From the NCBI GenBank assembly GCA_963788585.1, contig CAWBHA010000003.1, positions 1 through 64,000 of the forward strand: DNA of 64,000 nucleotides, in the 5' to 3' direction. Positions 1 through 9,035 of this stretch are shown here, in pieces. The notes below the pieces were generated by a model. The model did not search any database. It saw only the letters and a program-made list of their open reading frames with translations, and was not told where the DNA came from. Made by a program: the position numbers and the translations under genes. The stretch is from Bog-473 sp963788585 (lineage in GTDB: Bacteria > Actinomycetota > Acidimicrobiia > Acidimicrobiales > RAAP-2). Positions within the stretch are counted from its first letter, which is position 1. Each line of letters opens with the position of its first letter.

Positions 1-504
1 ACGATCCCTCTCGATACAGACACGTAAAGACACGCTCGGACAGGCCACGTGAGGCCCGTCGACGGACTGGTACCCAGGTCCGATCGACCGGCTCTCTCCA
101 TGCGCAGCGGATGGCGCTCGCGTCCTCTCGGCGACGGTCACATTCCTCGGTGAGCGAGCCGACATCGCCGGCCCTGACCGGCGGATGGTGGCTTCCGGCA
201 GACGTCGGAACGCCGATGTTCTGTTCGCCACCAGCCAGTCGACAACGACCAGTCGGATCACGCCCACCAAGTCACCCGCCGGGACCTGGTGCTTGCAACT
301 GTGCCCTGCCGTGTAACAGCCCGATCTGGCAACCCGGCGGCGGCGCGACCACTGCCCTCAAACGACTGGGACAGGCAAACCGGCGTGTTCGGCGCGTTAT
401 TGGGACACGTCGCTCCGCTCGGATGGGGGAATCTCGGGGCCGCCCTACTCGATCCGTTCACTCGCACGCAGCGCGCGATCAGTGCAAAGACACCGTTCGG
501 GCGA
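1..504. other. No convincing gene
   Basis: About 500 bases at the window edge. Open frames exist on both strands but have arginine/serine-rich compositions typical of GC-rich shadow frames and match no family I recognise. The only real structure nearby is the end of the minus-strand hydrolase gene. A gene cut off by the window edge cannot be excluded. Confidence 0.5.
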
Positions 505-2585
505 TCAGTGCAGGACCGGCTCCAGGTGCTCCGTCTCTAGGTGCTCCGTCTCCAGGTGCTCCGTGTCCGGCGGATCCACCACCGGAGCGGCCGTTCCCCG
601 GGAGGCGGCCCGCTCGGTCCAGATGTCGAGCACGAGCAGGCTCAGGTTGGACACGACCGCCGCACCGATGATCGTCGTGAGCAACGCGATGAGCCCGCTG
701 GTCACGTGGTAGCCGAGTACGGCTCCGACCAGCGCACCGACACCAGCGGCACCGATGCCCTTGGGCCGCATCGCCTTCGGCGTGTCGGTGCGGACCCAGC
801 CGGCGTAGACCCCGAGCCAGATCGGCACCGCGGTTGAGACCACTGCCAGCAGCTGGTCGTCGAGCGGCTGGCTCGGCCAGAGCCAGAACCTCAGTATCAA
901 CAGCGCGCCGAGGAACCATCCGCCAAGTCCGAACACAATCGGACCGGCCGAACGGATCCATGCGCCCGTCTTGCGGCCGGTACCACCTCGGCGGCGGATC
1001 CGGATCGCCAACACCACAAGCCAGAGCACTGCAACCAAGGCGACGACGACCATTGTCGCAAGGACCCTTCTCGGCAATCCCTGTCTGCGTGTCCGATGTG
1101 GCGAAGCTGACGTCGTTCGGGGTGTAGCGGGACGTGTCGACCTGGCCGGTGGCGTAGAACGTGCTCAACAGCTGGGTGCTGGCGCTCGGCTCGTAGGAAA
1201 AGAAGTCGTCCACGTGCCCGAGTCCGGACAAGACGACCTGATGTCCGTTGGACAGGTGCGGCAACAGCTCCTTCGTGGCGTTCTGGGCCGGTGTCTCGAA
1301 GTCGAGCGTCCCGCCGATGAGCAGCGTCGGGACGTTCGAGTTCTGCACGCTGGTGTACTGGTTCTCACCCGGGTTGGCCGGCCAGGCATGAGCCATGCCT
1401 CCTGCCCCCCACAAGAAGTCCCCGAGGGGATTGCCGATGATCGAGCCCCGGTCCGCGCCGGAGCTGAAATAGCGCTCGACGGGCTGCGCGTCGGCCATCC
1501 CGATGCTCGCAAACTCGCCCCAGACGAACGACTGGGGAACGACGAGGTTGGCCATCGCCGAGAGGAACCACAGGCCGCTCGGGTCGCCCTGCGCGGCGGA
1601 GATCCACGAGTTGAGTGTCATCGGCCCAGACAGTGGCGAATCCACCGAGGTCGCCTCGGTGAGCCCGAGGAAGGTCCCGACCAAGACGTTGCCCGGCTTG
1701 ATCGGCAGGGTGAACCAACTGCTCGGCATGTGTGCCGCCGTGTGCTGCATGCTCGCGGCGAGGTTCTTGGTGCGGGCGCGGCAGGCCGGCTGCTGTGCGC
1801 ACAGCGCCGAATAACGCTCGATCCCCTGATCGATCTCGGCTCCGCTGTAGATGAAGTTCCCGGGCGGGTTGACCCCGACCATCACCGAGTGGTCGACATT
1901 GTTCGGGTACCGCCACTGGTAGATCATGCCCGAGACGGGTCCCGGCGCTCTCGCTGAGCAGGTCGATGCGCGGGTAGCCGAGCGCGACGCGCGCGGCCTC
2001 GATGTCGTCGGCCTGCTCCGCCAGCGTGTAGCCGGCGAGGTCAACGCCGCTCCGCTCGAGCCGCTGCGCGCACGAGGCGAAGGCCTGGGAGTACGCCCTC
2101 AGCGACGCTTTGGCGAGGTAGTCAGCGGAGCTCTGGAGCGCCGTCGTCACCTCGGGACAGTTCAGCACCGAAGAACCGTCGACGCCGCGGTAGCCGACCA
2201 TGACGACATCGTGCTGGGCGACCAGGCGGTTCGCTTGGGGAAACGTCATGTTGGTAATGCCCGGGCCGCCGTTGAGATAGAAGATCGGCGCCAGCGGGTG
2301 CGATGAGCGAGCCAGGACGCGGGTCACCGGCAGCGCGATCAGGCGCGACCGGGGGTCGGCCCGGTTCTCGGGCACGACGAGCGTTCCGCAGTCGGCGCGG
2401 TAGGGGCCTTTCTCGGTGGCATAGGTGCACGGGTGCATGGTCAGCTGGCCGGCGTGCGCCCCCGGGGGGACCGAGACGGCGGCGTCGCCGGGTGCGAGCC
2501 CGATGTAGGTCAGGCCCAACAACATGACCCCGATGACCACCAGGGCAACGATCCGACTGGGGGTGTAGATCCGCTTTGCCTTCAT
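505..2585 (-). CDS. Membrane-anchored alpha/beta hydrolase with C-terminal TM region, interrupted by two frameshifts
   Basis: Reads as one protein of about 690 residues once two single-base insertions are bridged. The N-terminus has a basic stretch and a hydrophobic signal/anchor (RIVALVVIGVMLLGLTYIGL). The alpha/beta-hydrolase fold follows: the nucleophile elbow LLSESAGTR, then a frameshift near 1935 (the next frame resumes MIYQWRYPNNV), the acid loop IGGTLDFETP and the late histidine SGLGHVDDFF, as in TAP-like actinobacterial hydrolases and peptidases. A second frameshift near 1077 joins SFATSDTQTG to LPRRVLATMVVV, which opens a C-terminal domain with about four membrane segments. The elbow has Ser where the first Gly of GxSxG is usual. 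The C-terminus carries three TEHLE repeats. Substrate unknown. Both shifts are one extra base, so sequencing error is as likely as decay. Confidence 0.7.
524..568 (-). repeat. Three 15-nt tandem repeats coding TEHLE
   Basis: On the plus strand the unit aggtgctccgtctcc occurs three times with one or two differences. Read on the minus strand it gives TEHLE three times at the very C-terminus of the hydrolase. The in-frame 15-nt unit leaves the reading frame intact when copy number changes. It is a small acidic/histidine tail facing whichever side the last membrane segment leaves it. Confidence 0.75.
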
Positions 2586-3040
2586 GTCGATGCCTCCCTT
2601 TGGTCCTGCGGAAAACGCGGTGGATCCCGCAACACGGACGGTGACGACCGGGACCGGCGGAGTCGTCGGCCGCGAGTGCGATTCGCGCTCGTCCCACGGG
2701 CGGCCCTTCCCTGCGCGTTCGCCAGGGCGTGACGATCCAAGGTCTGAGGAAATGAAGTCAGACTGAAGAAAAGGTCAGGAGCGTGCCTTGTGGGGGGATC
2801 ACCCCCACGGAATCGCAGATCACCCCTGTAAGGCGCCGAAAGACATCGCTCGTCAACTGGACCGGGGTGCTTCGGTCGGTTCACTGCGGCCTCCAACAGG
2901 TTCGTCCTCGTTGGTGGCGGCAGTCTGCTCAACCGTCGATCCGAACGGTAGCACCTTGACGCAGTGAGTGTCCAGGCTCCCAACTCAGGAGCCGCTCGGA
3001 TCAGAGTTATCGGTCGCTTGCGACAAGCGGACTGGTCAAA
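2586..3040. other. Intergenic, probable promoter region of the hydrolase
   Basis: No gene seen. The stretch lies upstream of the minus-strand hydrolase and downstream of the minus-strand ANTAR gene, so it should hold the hydrolase promoter. It contains the repeated GATCACCCC motif listed separately. Confidence 0.5.
2790..2827. promoter_or_regulatory. Repeated GATCACCCC motif, possible operator
   Basis: gatcaccccc (2797-2806) and gatcacccct (2818-2827) are direct repeats 21 bp apart, about two helical turns. The first is also inside an inverted repeat, gtggggg (2790-2796) and cccccac (2802-2808) around gatca. Two same-face sites upstream of the hydrolase gene suit a dimeric activator or repressor. 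The regulator is unknown; the adjacent GAF-ANTAR protein is an RNA binder and not an obvious candidate. Confidence 0.4.
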
Positions 3041-3739
3041 TCATCGTTCGGGAAGAGTCCCTGTGTCGACGACGTGCTCGGCAACCACTCGCAACTTCGT
3101 ATTCTGATCTTGGGACGACGCGCGCAATAGATCGAACGCGCCGTCAGCGTCAATGCGTCGTTTGACCATAAGGATCCCCTTCGCCTGTCCGATGACATCG
3201 CGGGTGAGCAGCGCCTGACGCAAGCCATCTGCGACTTCAAGATCGTGTTCGTGGACCTGCTCGCCAGCGAGTGCCAACGCCGCGTGTGCCGCAAAGACGG
3301 TTCCGAAGGCGCGAGCGGCTTCATCGAACGCGCCCCGGCGACTGCCGTACAAGTCGAGTGCACCGAGGGTCTCGTCAGAGACAAACAGTCGAAATGCGAG
3401 CATGCTCTCAACGCCAGCCTCAATAGCGCGCGCCGCAAACGTGGGCCAGAGCGATGACTGCTCGCGAAGGTCAGACGATTCAAACCTGGAGACTTCCCAG
3501 ATCGCGTCTAGGCATGGACCTTCACCGATCTCATATTCCATGACTTCGATCTTGCGCGCAAGCTCGTTGGACCATGCTCCAGCCACAATCTCGCGCTTGC
3601 CGACGAGTAGCAAACCAGCTCCGTCACATCCATCTACTGTCTCGGCCGCTAAGTCGACGATTCGTTGCAATGTGAGCGCGACCGTTGGCTGCGCAAACAG
3701 TGATCTCGCTACGTCAGCGAGCGTCGCCTCATCGCTCAT
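3041..3739 (-). CDS. GAF and ANTAR domain regulator
   Basis: 232 residues from ATG at 3739, where MSDEATLADVARSL is the usual opening of this family. Residues about 15-155 look like a GAF sensor domain (VDGCDGAGLLLV, IGEGPCLDAI, LGALDLYGSRRGAF). The C-terminal ~60 residues are an ANTAR helical bundle (LEVADGLRQALLTRDVIGQAKGILM...DAFDLLRASSQ), with the alanine and aromatic spacing typical of RNA-binding antiterminators. Such proteins bind paired hairpins in leader RNAs and prevent termination in response to a ligand or partner sensed by GAF. No histidine kinase or partner gene is adjacent, and the target is not apparent in this window. The gene has visibly lower GC than its surroundings. Confidence 0.85.
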   Translation of the reverse strand: MSDEATLADVARSLFAQPTVALTLQRIVDLAAETVDGCDGAGLLLVGKREIVAGAWSNELARKIEVMEYEIGEGPCLDAIWEVSRFESSDLREQSSLWPTFAARAIEAGVESMLAFRLFVSDETLGALDLYGSRRGAFDEAARAFGTVFAAHAALALAGEQVHEHDLEVADGLRQALLTRDVIGQAKGILMVKRRIDADGAFDLLRASSQDQNTKLRVVAEHVVDTGTLPER

Positions 3740-4114
3740 CGTTGAGGACCGTCGGCTCTTATTGTGCAAGGCCACCCTACCTGTGCTTCAACGAAATTCG
3801 GAACGCCAGTCACAAAATCCTTTTCGAGGTTGCGTCACCTTCGAGAGGGCCAGAAGTCCCAAATTTAGACTGTCGAGACCGGAAACGCCCACGCCGGACC
3901 ACCGGCTCGTCGTGGTGGGTCGGCTGTTCCAGCCGCCGAGTTCGAGTTCGGGCTCGACCTGATCCTCGACCGCCTGCAACGAAACCTTCCAACACGGGCC
4001 GCCGGATAGAAAGAACTGAGCGAGGTTTCATTTTCGGAAACGAGAGCGGGTCGACGAGTGTCCCAGAACATTGTCAACGCACTCGCCCGGCGCCTTCAGT
4101 CAGGCCAGCGGGCG
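3740..4114. other. Intergenic with a TetR remnant
   Basis: No complete gene. It holds the fragment of a TetR-type C-terminus listed separately and otherwise no recognisable element. It should also contain the promoter of the ANTAR gene, whose start is at 3739. Confidence 0.5.
3924..4009 (+). pseudogene. TetR C-terminal fragment
   Basis: Plus-strand bases 3939-4009 translate to EFEFGLDLILDRLQRNLPT followed by a few residues and a TAG stop. This matches the last residues of the full TetR protein at 7468-8145, which ends SEFEFGLDLILDGLERARDSN. No start codon, HTH or ligand-binding core is present upstream, so it is a decayed tail, left by a duplication or deletion in this accessory region. Confidence 0.6.
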
Positions 4115-4828
4115 CTACTCGACTTGAGCGGCGGCGCCAACCGATCTCTCGCTCCTGAGCGAGACGACGCTGCTGATCAGGACGAAGACGAGAAGCAACA
4201 CGAATCCGATCAGGTCGAGGACCAGGCCAAACGATGCGATCACGCCCCCGAGGCCGAAGGCCTGCAGAAAGAGCAGGGGCGCGGCGAGAATCGAGACCCA
4301 CCCAAGCCACCGCGGCAAGACGCCACTCCTGAACACGAGCACCCCAGCAGCGAACGCGAAGAGACTGCCGAAGACGTCCGCGACGCTGTCCACGGCGTAG
4401 GTCAATAGGTACAGCGTGTAGGAGACACTGTGGTCGTGTTGCGCACCGAACGTCGCGAGCTTCCCGTCGAGCACGCCGTAGATCCCGATGTCGCTGAGCG
4501 CGTGAAGGGCGACAAACAGCACGCCACCAACCAGCAGCAAGGAGCCGAGGGCACCCGAGCCCTCGGCATCCGTGTGCAGGAAACGGTCGTACAGCTTCCA
4601 TAGGTAGATCGGAAACATGGCGGCGTAGACGACGCAGAAGCCCTCGACCACCACCAGCCGGTTCCGGTGATCGGCGAGCGTGTTCGCGATCTTCGCCGCC
4701 GAGTCGTTCTGGTTGATGCCGACCCCGAGCCCGATTGCGGACTCCGCCAAAACGGCGAGAACGAAGAGGATCCCTGCCAGCCACGCGTACCGCTCCCACG
4801 CGTTATGCGCGGGTGGCGTCGGTGTCAC
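4115..4828 (-). CDS. Polytopic membrane protein, DUF4386-like
   Basis: About 237 residues with six hydrophobic segments (WLAGILFVLAVLAESAIGLG, VVVEGFCVVYAAMFPIYLW, GSLLLVGGVLFVALHALSDI and three more). The pattern resembles DUF4386-type integral membrane proteins of actinobacteria; no function is known. I chose the GTG at 4828 because GGAAGGA lies about seven bases upstream. ATGs at 4846 and 4852 are alternatives, but they would run into the inverted repeat at 4849-4872. The gene diverges from the deazaflavin nitroreductase at 5007. Confidence 0.65.
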   Translation of the reverse strand: MTPTPPAHNAWERYAWLAGILFVLAVLAESAIGLGVGINQNDSAAKIANTLADHRNRLVVVEGFCVVYAAMFPIYLWKLYDRFLHTDAEGSGALGSLLLVGGVLFVALHALSDIGIYGVLDGKLATFGAQHDHSVSYTLYLLTYAVDSVADVFGSLFAFAAGVLVFRSGVLPRWLGWVSILAAPLLFLQAFGLGGVIASFGLVLDLIGFVLLLVFVLISSVVSLRSERSVGAAAQVE

Positions 4829-4848
4829 CCTGCGATCCTTCCGCATCC

Positions 4849-4872
4849 ACATCGCGCTGGCAAGCGCGATGT
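4849..4872. promoter_or_regulatory. Perfect 9-bp inverted repeat between divergent genes
   Basis: acatcgcgc (4849-4857) and gcgcgatgt (4864-4872) are exact reverse complements around tggcaa. The site lies just upstream of the chosen start of the membrane protein gene and about 135 bp from the divergent nitroreductase start. It could be an operator or an RNA hairpin in the 5' leader. Binding protein unknown. Confidence 0.5.
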
Positions 4873-5006
4873 GAAAACCCCACAAACAGGTGGCACTGCC
4901 GTGTGGGTCGGGTACTCCGCTGCTCCGGCAGCGAAGAACGAACAAGGTTCCATACCGCCACGGCACGGCCTATGTTGGGACTGTCCCGTTCCGGGAGGAG
5001 TCAACA

Positions 5007-5483
5007 ATGAGCACCGCGGCACCTCGAGCTCCGAAGCATCCGCCGCCGTGGTTCGTGCACAACGCCTGGCGTGTTCATCGAGCGCTCTACCGACTCAGTG
5101 GCGGTCGCTTCCTGTGGTCCCCGTCGAACAAGCGCGGCTGGGGTGCACTTCGTCTTACGACCATCGGACGGAAGTCCGGGAAAGAGCGCAGCGTGATCAT
5201 TGGCTACCTCGAAGATGGTCCAGACCTCATCCTGCTCGCTATGAACGGCTGGGAGGAGGGCCAACCCTCTTGGTGGCTAAACCTGGAGGCACACCCGGAC
5301 TCCGCGGTTCGACTGACCGACCAGCTTCCGCGCCCGATGCACGCGCGCGTGGCCGCCGGACACGAGCGTGATCGGCTGTGGCGGCGCTGGGCTGCGGTCG
5401 ATCCACGTCTCGACGGGTATGCGAACCAGCGGTCCACTGAGACGCCTGTGATCATCCTGGAACCGCGCGACGTGACCGTCTAA
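5007..5483 (+). CDS. Deazaflavin (F420)-dependent nitroreductase family protein
   Basis: 158 residues, the normal size for the Ddn/DUF385 split-barrel family. Family landmarks are the N-terminal helix (WFVHNAWRVHRALYRLSGG), LRLTTIGRKSGKERSVIIGY, which forms the cofactor phosphate-binding strand-turn, LILLAMNGWEEGQPSWWLNLEAHPDSAV, and the closing RDRLWRRWAAVDPRLDGY. Members use reduced F420 or bind other flavins/deazaflavins to reduce quinones or nitroaromatics. The start is fixed by GGGAGGAG at 4993-5000, six bases before ATG. A possible promoter is TTCCAT (4948-4953) and TATGTT (4971-4976) with a 17-bp spacer. Its presence suggests the host makes F420. Confidence 0.9.
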   Translation: MSTAAPRAPKHPPPWFVHNAWRVHRALYRLSGGRFLWSPSNKRGWGALRLTTIGRKSGKERSVIIGYLEDGPDLILLAMNGWEEGQPSWWLNLEAHPDSAVRLTDQLPRPMHARVAAGHERDRLWRRWAAVDPRLDGYANQRSTETPVIILEPRDVTV

Positions 5484-5938
5484 CACGAGTCGAGGACGGT
5501 CGTCCTCGTCTGCCGCACGATGGCCGGTGTTCGTGGGACAAGCGCGACGAGGGCTTGCATGAGGACTGCACCCAGACCGTCCAATTTCGGCGCTGATTTC
5601 CCCGAGGAGTCCGGGTGGCAGATGGTGGGTTGCCATGAGAACCAACGTCACCAAGTGCGATGGCAACCGGGAACCGGGCCAAGGTCGTTCTGTAAATGAC
5701 GCCGTTCGCGCGAGCCATGGTCACTGAGTGGCGCAACTTGGTCGGCCGCTCGCCAAATGTGCTTTTCGCAATCCCTGCACTGCGCTGTTACGCGCAGTTT
5801 CGCATTCACTAGGGCACGCCAAGGGCACGAAACTTGATAGATGTGAAGTATTGCCAGCCGGATCCGAGGATCTCGGTGACGACAATCGAAAGAGCCGGCG
5901 GCGGACTCCCAACTCGGTCAAAGGTGAACGATTTCCGC
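5484..5938. other. Intergenic, nothing recognised
   Basis: Convergent gap between the nitroreductase (+) and the DUF4389 gene (-). I see no family-like open frame, RNA gene or strong terminator hairpin. GC is lower than the flanking genes, in keeping with an accessory region. Confidence 0.45.
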
Positions 5939-6535
5939 TCAAGCCGTGAGGCTGAACGGCGGGTACCGATCGGTGAGGAAGCCGACGTAGGCCTCGACAC
6001 GGAGCGCGTAGCGGTAGACGTCGACAAGGAAGCTCCGGATCCCTTCCGGGTACTGCCCGGTGACGAGCACGACGAGCGAGCCGACGATGACGCCCACGCA
6101 CGCGGCCACGAAGAGAGCGGCCAGAACGAAGAACTGGGGAATGGCGAGGAACCACTTGTACAGCGGCTTCCACCGCTCAAGGTGCTCGGGGTAGGTCAGA
6201 CGCAGGGACGTGTGCGATGCCATCCCGTCGTCCTCGGAGGAGAGATCGAAGTCGAACGGGGGATAGTCCTCGTGCATGAAGAGGGCGTAGCTCATGGCAC
6301 GCCACTCGTATCGGTAGGTCATAACGATCGCATCGAAGACCGGCCGCGGGATGCGCTTCGTGAAGAGCACCGTGAAGAGGCTGATCAGGGTCAGAACTTG
6401 GCGCAGTGAGCGCAGTGCCCAGGCGATCATCAGGTGTGGGATGGCCAGGAGCCACTGCACGAAGGGGCGCCACCGGGTGATACTGCGCTCGGCGTGGAAC
6501 TCGAGCTGGAGAGGATAAGGGACGGAAGTGGACAC
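5939..6535 (-). CDS. DUF4389 domain membrane protein
   Basis: 198 residues containing two tandem copies of the DUF4389 unit. Each copy has a Trp-containing hydrophobic segment (RWRPFVQWLLAIPHLMIAW; RWKPLYKWFLAIPQFFVLA), a second membrane segment and a motif of the form YRYEWRAMSYALFMHEDYPPF / YRYALRVEAYVGFLTDRYPPF. Function unknown. The GTG start at 6535 is supported by AAAGGAG (6541-6547 on the complementary strand) five bases upstream. It lies downstream of the DUF4386 gene on the same strand and may share its TetR-controlled promoter. Confidence 0.85.
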   Translation of the reverse strand: MSTSVPYPLQLEFHAERSITRWRPFVQWLLAIPHLMIAWALRSLRQVLTLISLFTVLFTKRIPRPVFDAIVMTYRYEWRAMSYALFMHEDYPPFDFDLSSEDDGMASHTSLRLTYPEHLERWKPLYKWFLAIPQFFVLAALFVAACVGVIVGSLVVLVTGQYPEGIRSFLVDVYRYALRVEAYVGFLTDRYPPFSLTA

Positions 6536-6646
6536 GGAGACTCCTTTATGTCGTGGATAGGTAGAACGGCGGAACAAACGGGCTAAGGAACTCGAGCGAA
6601 AAGGCGGACGGAAAGAATGCGGATGATGCCTCGGACTGCGCCTCGG

Positions 6647-7315
6647 TCAGCCCTCGATCTGGTGGAAACTGAACCCCTTGGCGAACAGCCAGATCGGCAG
6701 GATCAACTCGAAGAGGCCGCCAGGGACCAGCGCAAGCATTCCTGCGCCATGCGTCACGTCGATCACGTGGAACATGGCCAAGATGGTTCCCACCAAGAAG
6801 ACCGGATAGCCGATGAGACCAAGCATGGAGAGGTTCCTTGGCACGATCCTCGACGTCAGCAAGGCCGACGAGAGGACCAGCCCCGCGGTACCGGACACCG
6901 CATAGACGGCAAGCACATACGCATTCCACTGAGCGTGACTTGTCAAGAAGTACGCGCCAACCGCCACGAGTGTGAGGCACTCCGTCACCCTCGAGACGTA
7001 GTAGGCCTGCGAACGAATCGGTGTGTAGGGCATGAGGACCCGCTGCATCGCCGCACCGTTGGCCGCGACCGCGAGGCCGCAGCAGCCCAGCAGGAACACG
7101 CCGGCGATGAGGGCGTCGTGGGCGGTGGCGCTCGAGAAGTACGAGTGGATGAGCGCGTTGGCGATCGCGAAGGCGAAAGTGGCAGTGAGGAAGCACAGTC
7201 CGACTAGGACCGCTGTCTTGTTCACCGATGTCCTGGTCGGCGTCGGGGCGACCCGGACCGCCGCGGACGGACCGGACGCTTCTTCCATCGATCGGTCGAG
7301 CGTTGCTGTCTTCAT
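6647..7315 (-). CDS. DUF4386 family membrane protein
   Basis: 222 residues with about six transmembrane segments (TAVLVGLCFLTATFAFAIAN, ALIAGVFLLGCCGLAVAANG, SRVTECLTLVAVGAYFLTS, YVLAVYAVSGTAGLVLSSAL and two more). The YTPIRSQAYYVSRVTE loop corresponds to the conserved DUF4386 signature. No biochemical function is established for the family. It is transcribed from a promoter region containing one of the two duplicated TetR operator blocks (7334-7368), just 19 bases upstream of the start, so repression by the neighbouring TetR protein is likely. Confidence 0.85.
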   Translation of the reverse strand: MKTATLDRSMEEASGPSAAVRVAPTPTRTSVNKTAVLVGLCFLTATFAFAIANALIHSYFSSATAHDALIAGVFLLGCCGLAVAANGAAMQRVLMPYTPIRSQAYYVSRVTECLTLVAVGAYFLTSHAQWNAYVLAVYAVSGTAGLVLSSALLTSRIVPRNLSMLGLIGYPVFLVGTILAMFHVIDVTHGAGMLALVPGGLFELILPIWLFAKGFSFHQIEG

Positions 7316-7333
7316 GGTCCCTCCATTCGTGGA

Positions 7334-7368
7334 CTTACGTTGTAAGTAGCGTATACTTACGCCGTAAG
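7334..7368. promoter_or_regulatory. TetR operator block, copy 1
   Basis: Two 13-bp palindromes, CTTACgttGTAAG (7334-7346) and CTTACgccGTAAG (7356-7368), with centres 22 bp apart. They lie just upstream of the minus-strand DUF4386 start. The whole block is the reverse complement of the block at 8180-8215 apart from two differences. The regulator encoded between the two blocks is the obvious binder. Confidence 0.8.
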
Positions 7369-7467
7369 GTTGTCAAGGACAACACGAAGGGGATTGGGGA
7401 TGGCCCACGGACTGATACATCCTCTGGCGGCCGGCAAGGGTGCCAGAGGTGGGGACAGGTGCAGCGT

Positions 7468-8145
7468 TCAGTTCGAGTCGCGGGCTCGCTCGAGGCCGTC
7501 GAGGATCAGGTCGAGCCCGAACTCGAACTCGCTGCCGTAGTCGTAGCCGGGCCGCAGGACGTGCTCGACGGTGAACTCGGTGAGGTGGGGGTACTGATCC
7601 GCGGGGACCTGCGCCATCATCATCTGTGCCACCTCCACCGTCTCCTCTTCGGTGTCGCCCAGGGGCAAGGTGGCCTCTTGGAGCGCGAAGCCGTAGATGT
7701 AGCTGTCGAGGGCGGAGAACGCGTGGGCGGCGAGCGGGATCGAGAAGCCCCCAGCACGCAGGCTTCCGATGACGGCGTCGTGGTGGCGCAGCGTGGCGGG
7801 GCCGGGTGAGGTCCGCGTCGACATCAGGGCGATCGCCCACGGATGGCGCCGCAGCGCCTGCCGGGCGGATTGCGCCCGCTTCCGCATCGCCGTCTTCCAG
7901 TCGGCTCCGCCCGCGGGCAGCTCGATCTCGCCGAAGACCAGGTCGACCATGCCGTCGAGGAGCTGGTCCTTGTTGGCCACGTGGTTGTACAGCGACATGG
8001 CCTCGACCCCGACGGCTTCGCCGAGCTTGCGCATGCTGAGCGCCGCGATCCCGCTCTCGTCGGCGAAGGCGACGGCGGCAAGCAGCACCCTCTCCCTGCT
8101 CAGAGGGATTCGGGGCTTGGTGGCCGGCTTGGTCTTCGGAACCAT
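7468..8145 (-). CDS. TetR/AcrR family repressor
   Basis: About 225 residues. The N-terminal HTH is clear (LSRERVLLAAVAFADESG, LSMRKLGEAVGVEAMSLYNHV, ANKDQLLDGMVDLVF). The C-terminal half matches the TetR_C domain of the TetR/AcrR group (HPWAIALMSTRTSPGPATLRHHDAVIGSL, AFSALDSYIYGFALQEATL) and ends FEFGLDLILDGLERARDSN. ATG at 8145 has GGAGG eight bases upstream; ATG at 8166 is an alternative. Operator blocks flank the gene on both sides (7334-7368 and 8180-8215), so it probably represses itself and both DUF4386 genes, including the plus-strand oxidoreductase operon. Ligand unknown. Confidence 0.93.
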   Translation of the reverse strand: MVPKTKPATKPRIPLSRERVLLAAVAFADESGIAALSMRKLGEAVGVEAMSLYNHVANKDQLLDGMVDLVFGEIELPAGGADWKTAMRKRAQSARQALRRHPWAIALMSTRTSPGPATLRHHDAVIGSLRAGGFSIPLAAHAFSALDSYIYGFALQEATLPLGDTEEETVEVAQMMMAQVPADQYPHLTEFTVEHVLRPGYDYGSEFEFGLDLILDGLERARDSN

Positions 8146-8179
8146 CTGCTTATCCTCCACGTCCATCGCCCTTGACTTC

Positions 8180-8215
8180 CTTACGCCGTAAGTATACGCT
8201 TACTTACAACGTAAG
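8180..8215. promoter_or_regulatory. TetR operator block, copy 2
   Basis: Two 13-bp palindromes, CTTACgccGTAAG (8180-8192) and CTTACaacGTAAG (8203-8215), separated by a 10-base spacer including TATACG. They lie between the TetR start and the plus-strand DUF4386 start, so one block can serve both divergent promoters. It is an inverted near-duplicate of 7334-7368. Confidence 0.85.
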
Positions 8216-8236
8216 CCAACGACCATCGGAGAGATC

Positions 8237-9035
8237 ATGACGAGAGCAACGCTCACCCGGCCCATGGACCCGACAACCGCCTCGCTCGGCGCCGGCACGA
8301 TGGCGTTGCCAGGTCACGACCTGGGCTGCCCACCCGACAAAGCCCTGCGAGCGGTCGGCGAGACGAAGCACTCGATTCGCACGGCCAGCACCACTGCGGG
8401 AGTCGGACTCCTGGCCATGTCGGTGCTCTCGGCCTTTGGATACCTCGTCGCCGTCAAGGGGCTCGTGGTTCCGGGGAATGCCGCACGGACAGCCAAGAAC
8501 GTCGCGGACCACGAGAACATGTTCCGCTTCGGCATCCTGAGCCTGTACCTGGTGGCCGTTCTCGATGTCGTCGTCGCGTGGGCACTGTACCGCGTGTTCA
8601 AGCCCGTGAATGCCGCTCTGTCGAAGTTGGCGGCATGGCTCCGAATCGCGTACGCCGCGGTGTTCATGGTCGCCATCAGCCAGCTCTTCGGAGCGCTCGG
8701 CGCAGCACACTCAGGCGCTCGCGCACATCAACTCCTTCACCAACATCTGGGATGTTGCGCTCGTCCTCTTCGGCCTGAGTCTGTTTGTCCTCGCCTACCT
8801 CACCTACAGGTCGGGCTATGTCCCAAGGCTGCTGGGCGTACTGCTCGCCATCGCCGGATTCGGTTATGTCTTCGACACCGTCGTCCGCGTACTCGTCCGA
8901 GGCTCCTCGTCGGATATCTCGGCGATCACTGGCATGGGTGAGTTCGTGTTCGCGCTGTGGCTCGTCTTCCGGGGGCGCCGCATCAGCGTGAGCGGCTCTG
9001 AATCCCACGACAACTCGATTGGTGCATCCCGATGA
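8237..9035 (+). CDS. DUF4386 family membrane protein, one frameshift
   Basis: Starts at ATG 8237 after GGAGAG. The first frame gives SIRTASTTAGVGLLAMSVLSAFGYLVAV and the DUF4386 core (NVADHENMFRFGILSLYLVAVLDVVVAWALYRVF) down to QLFGALGAAH near 8710. The protein then continues in another frame as TQALAHINSFTNIWDVALVLFGLSLFVLAYLTYRSGYVPRLLG to a stop at 9033-9035. The 799-nt span is consistent with one extra base near 8705. Joined, it is about 265 residues, normal for the family, with six membrane segments. The stop overlaps the ATG of the next gene (ATGA), so the two are translationally coupled. Control by the adjacent TetR operator is likely. Confidence 0.8.
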
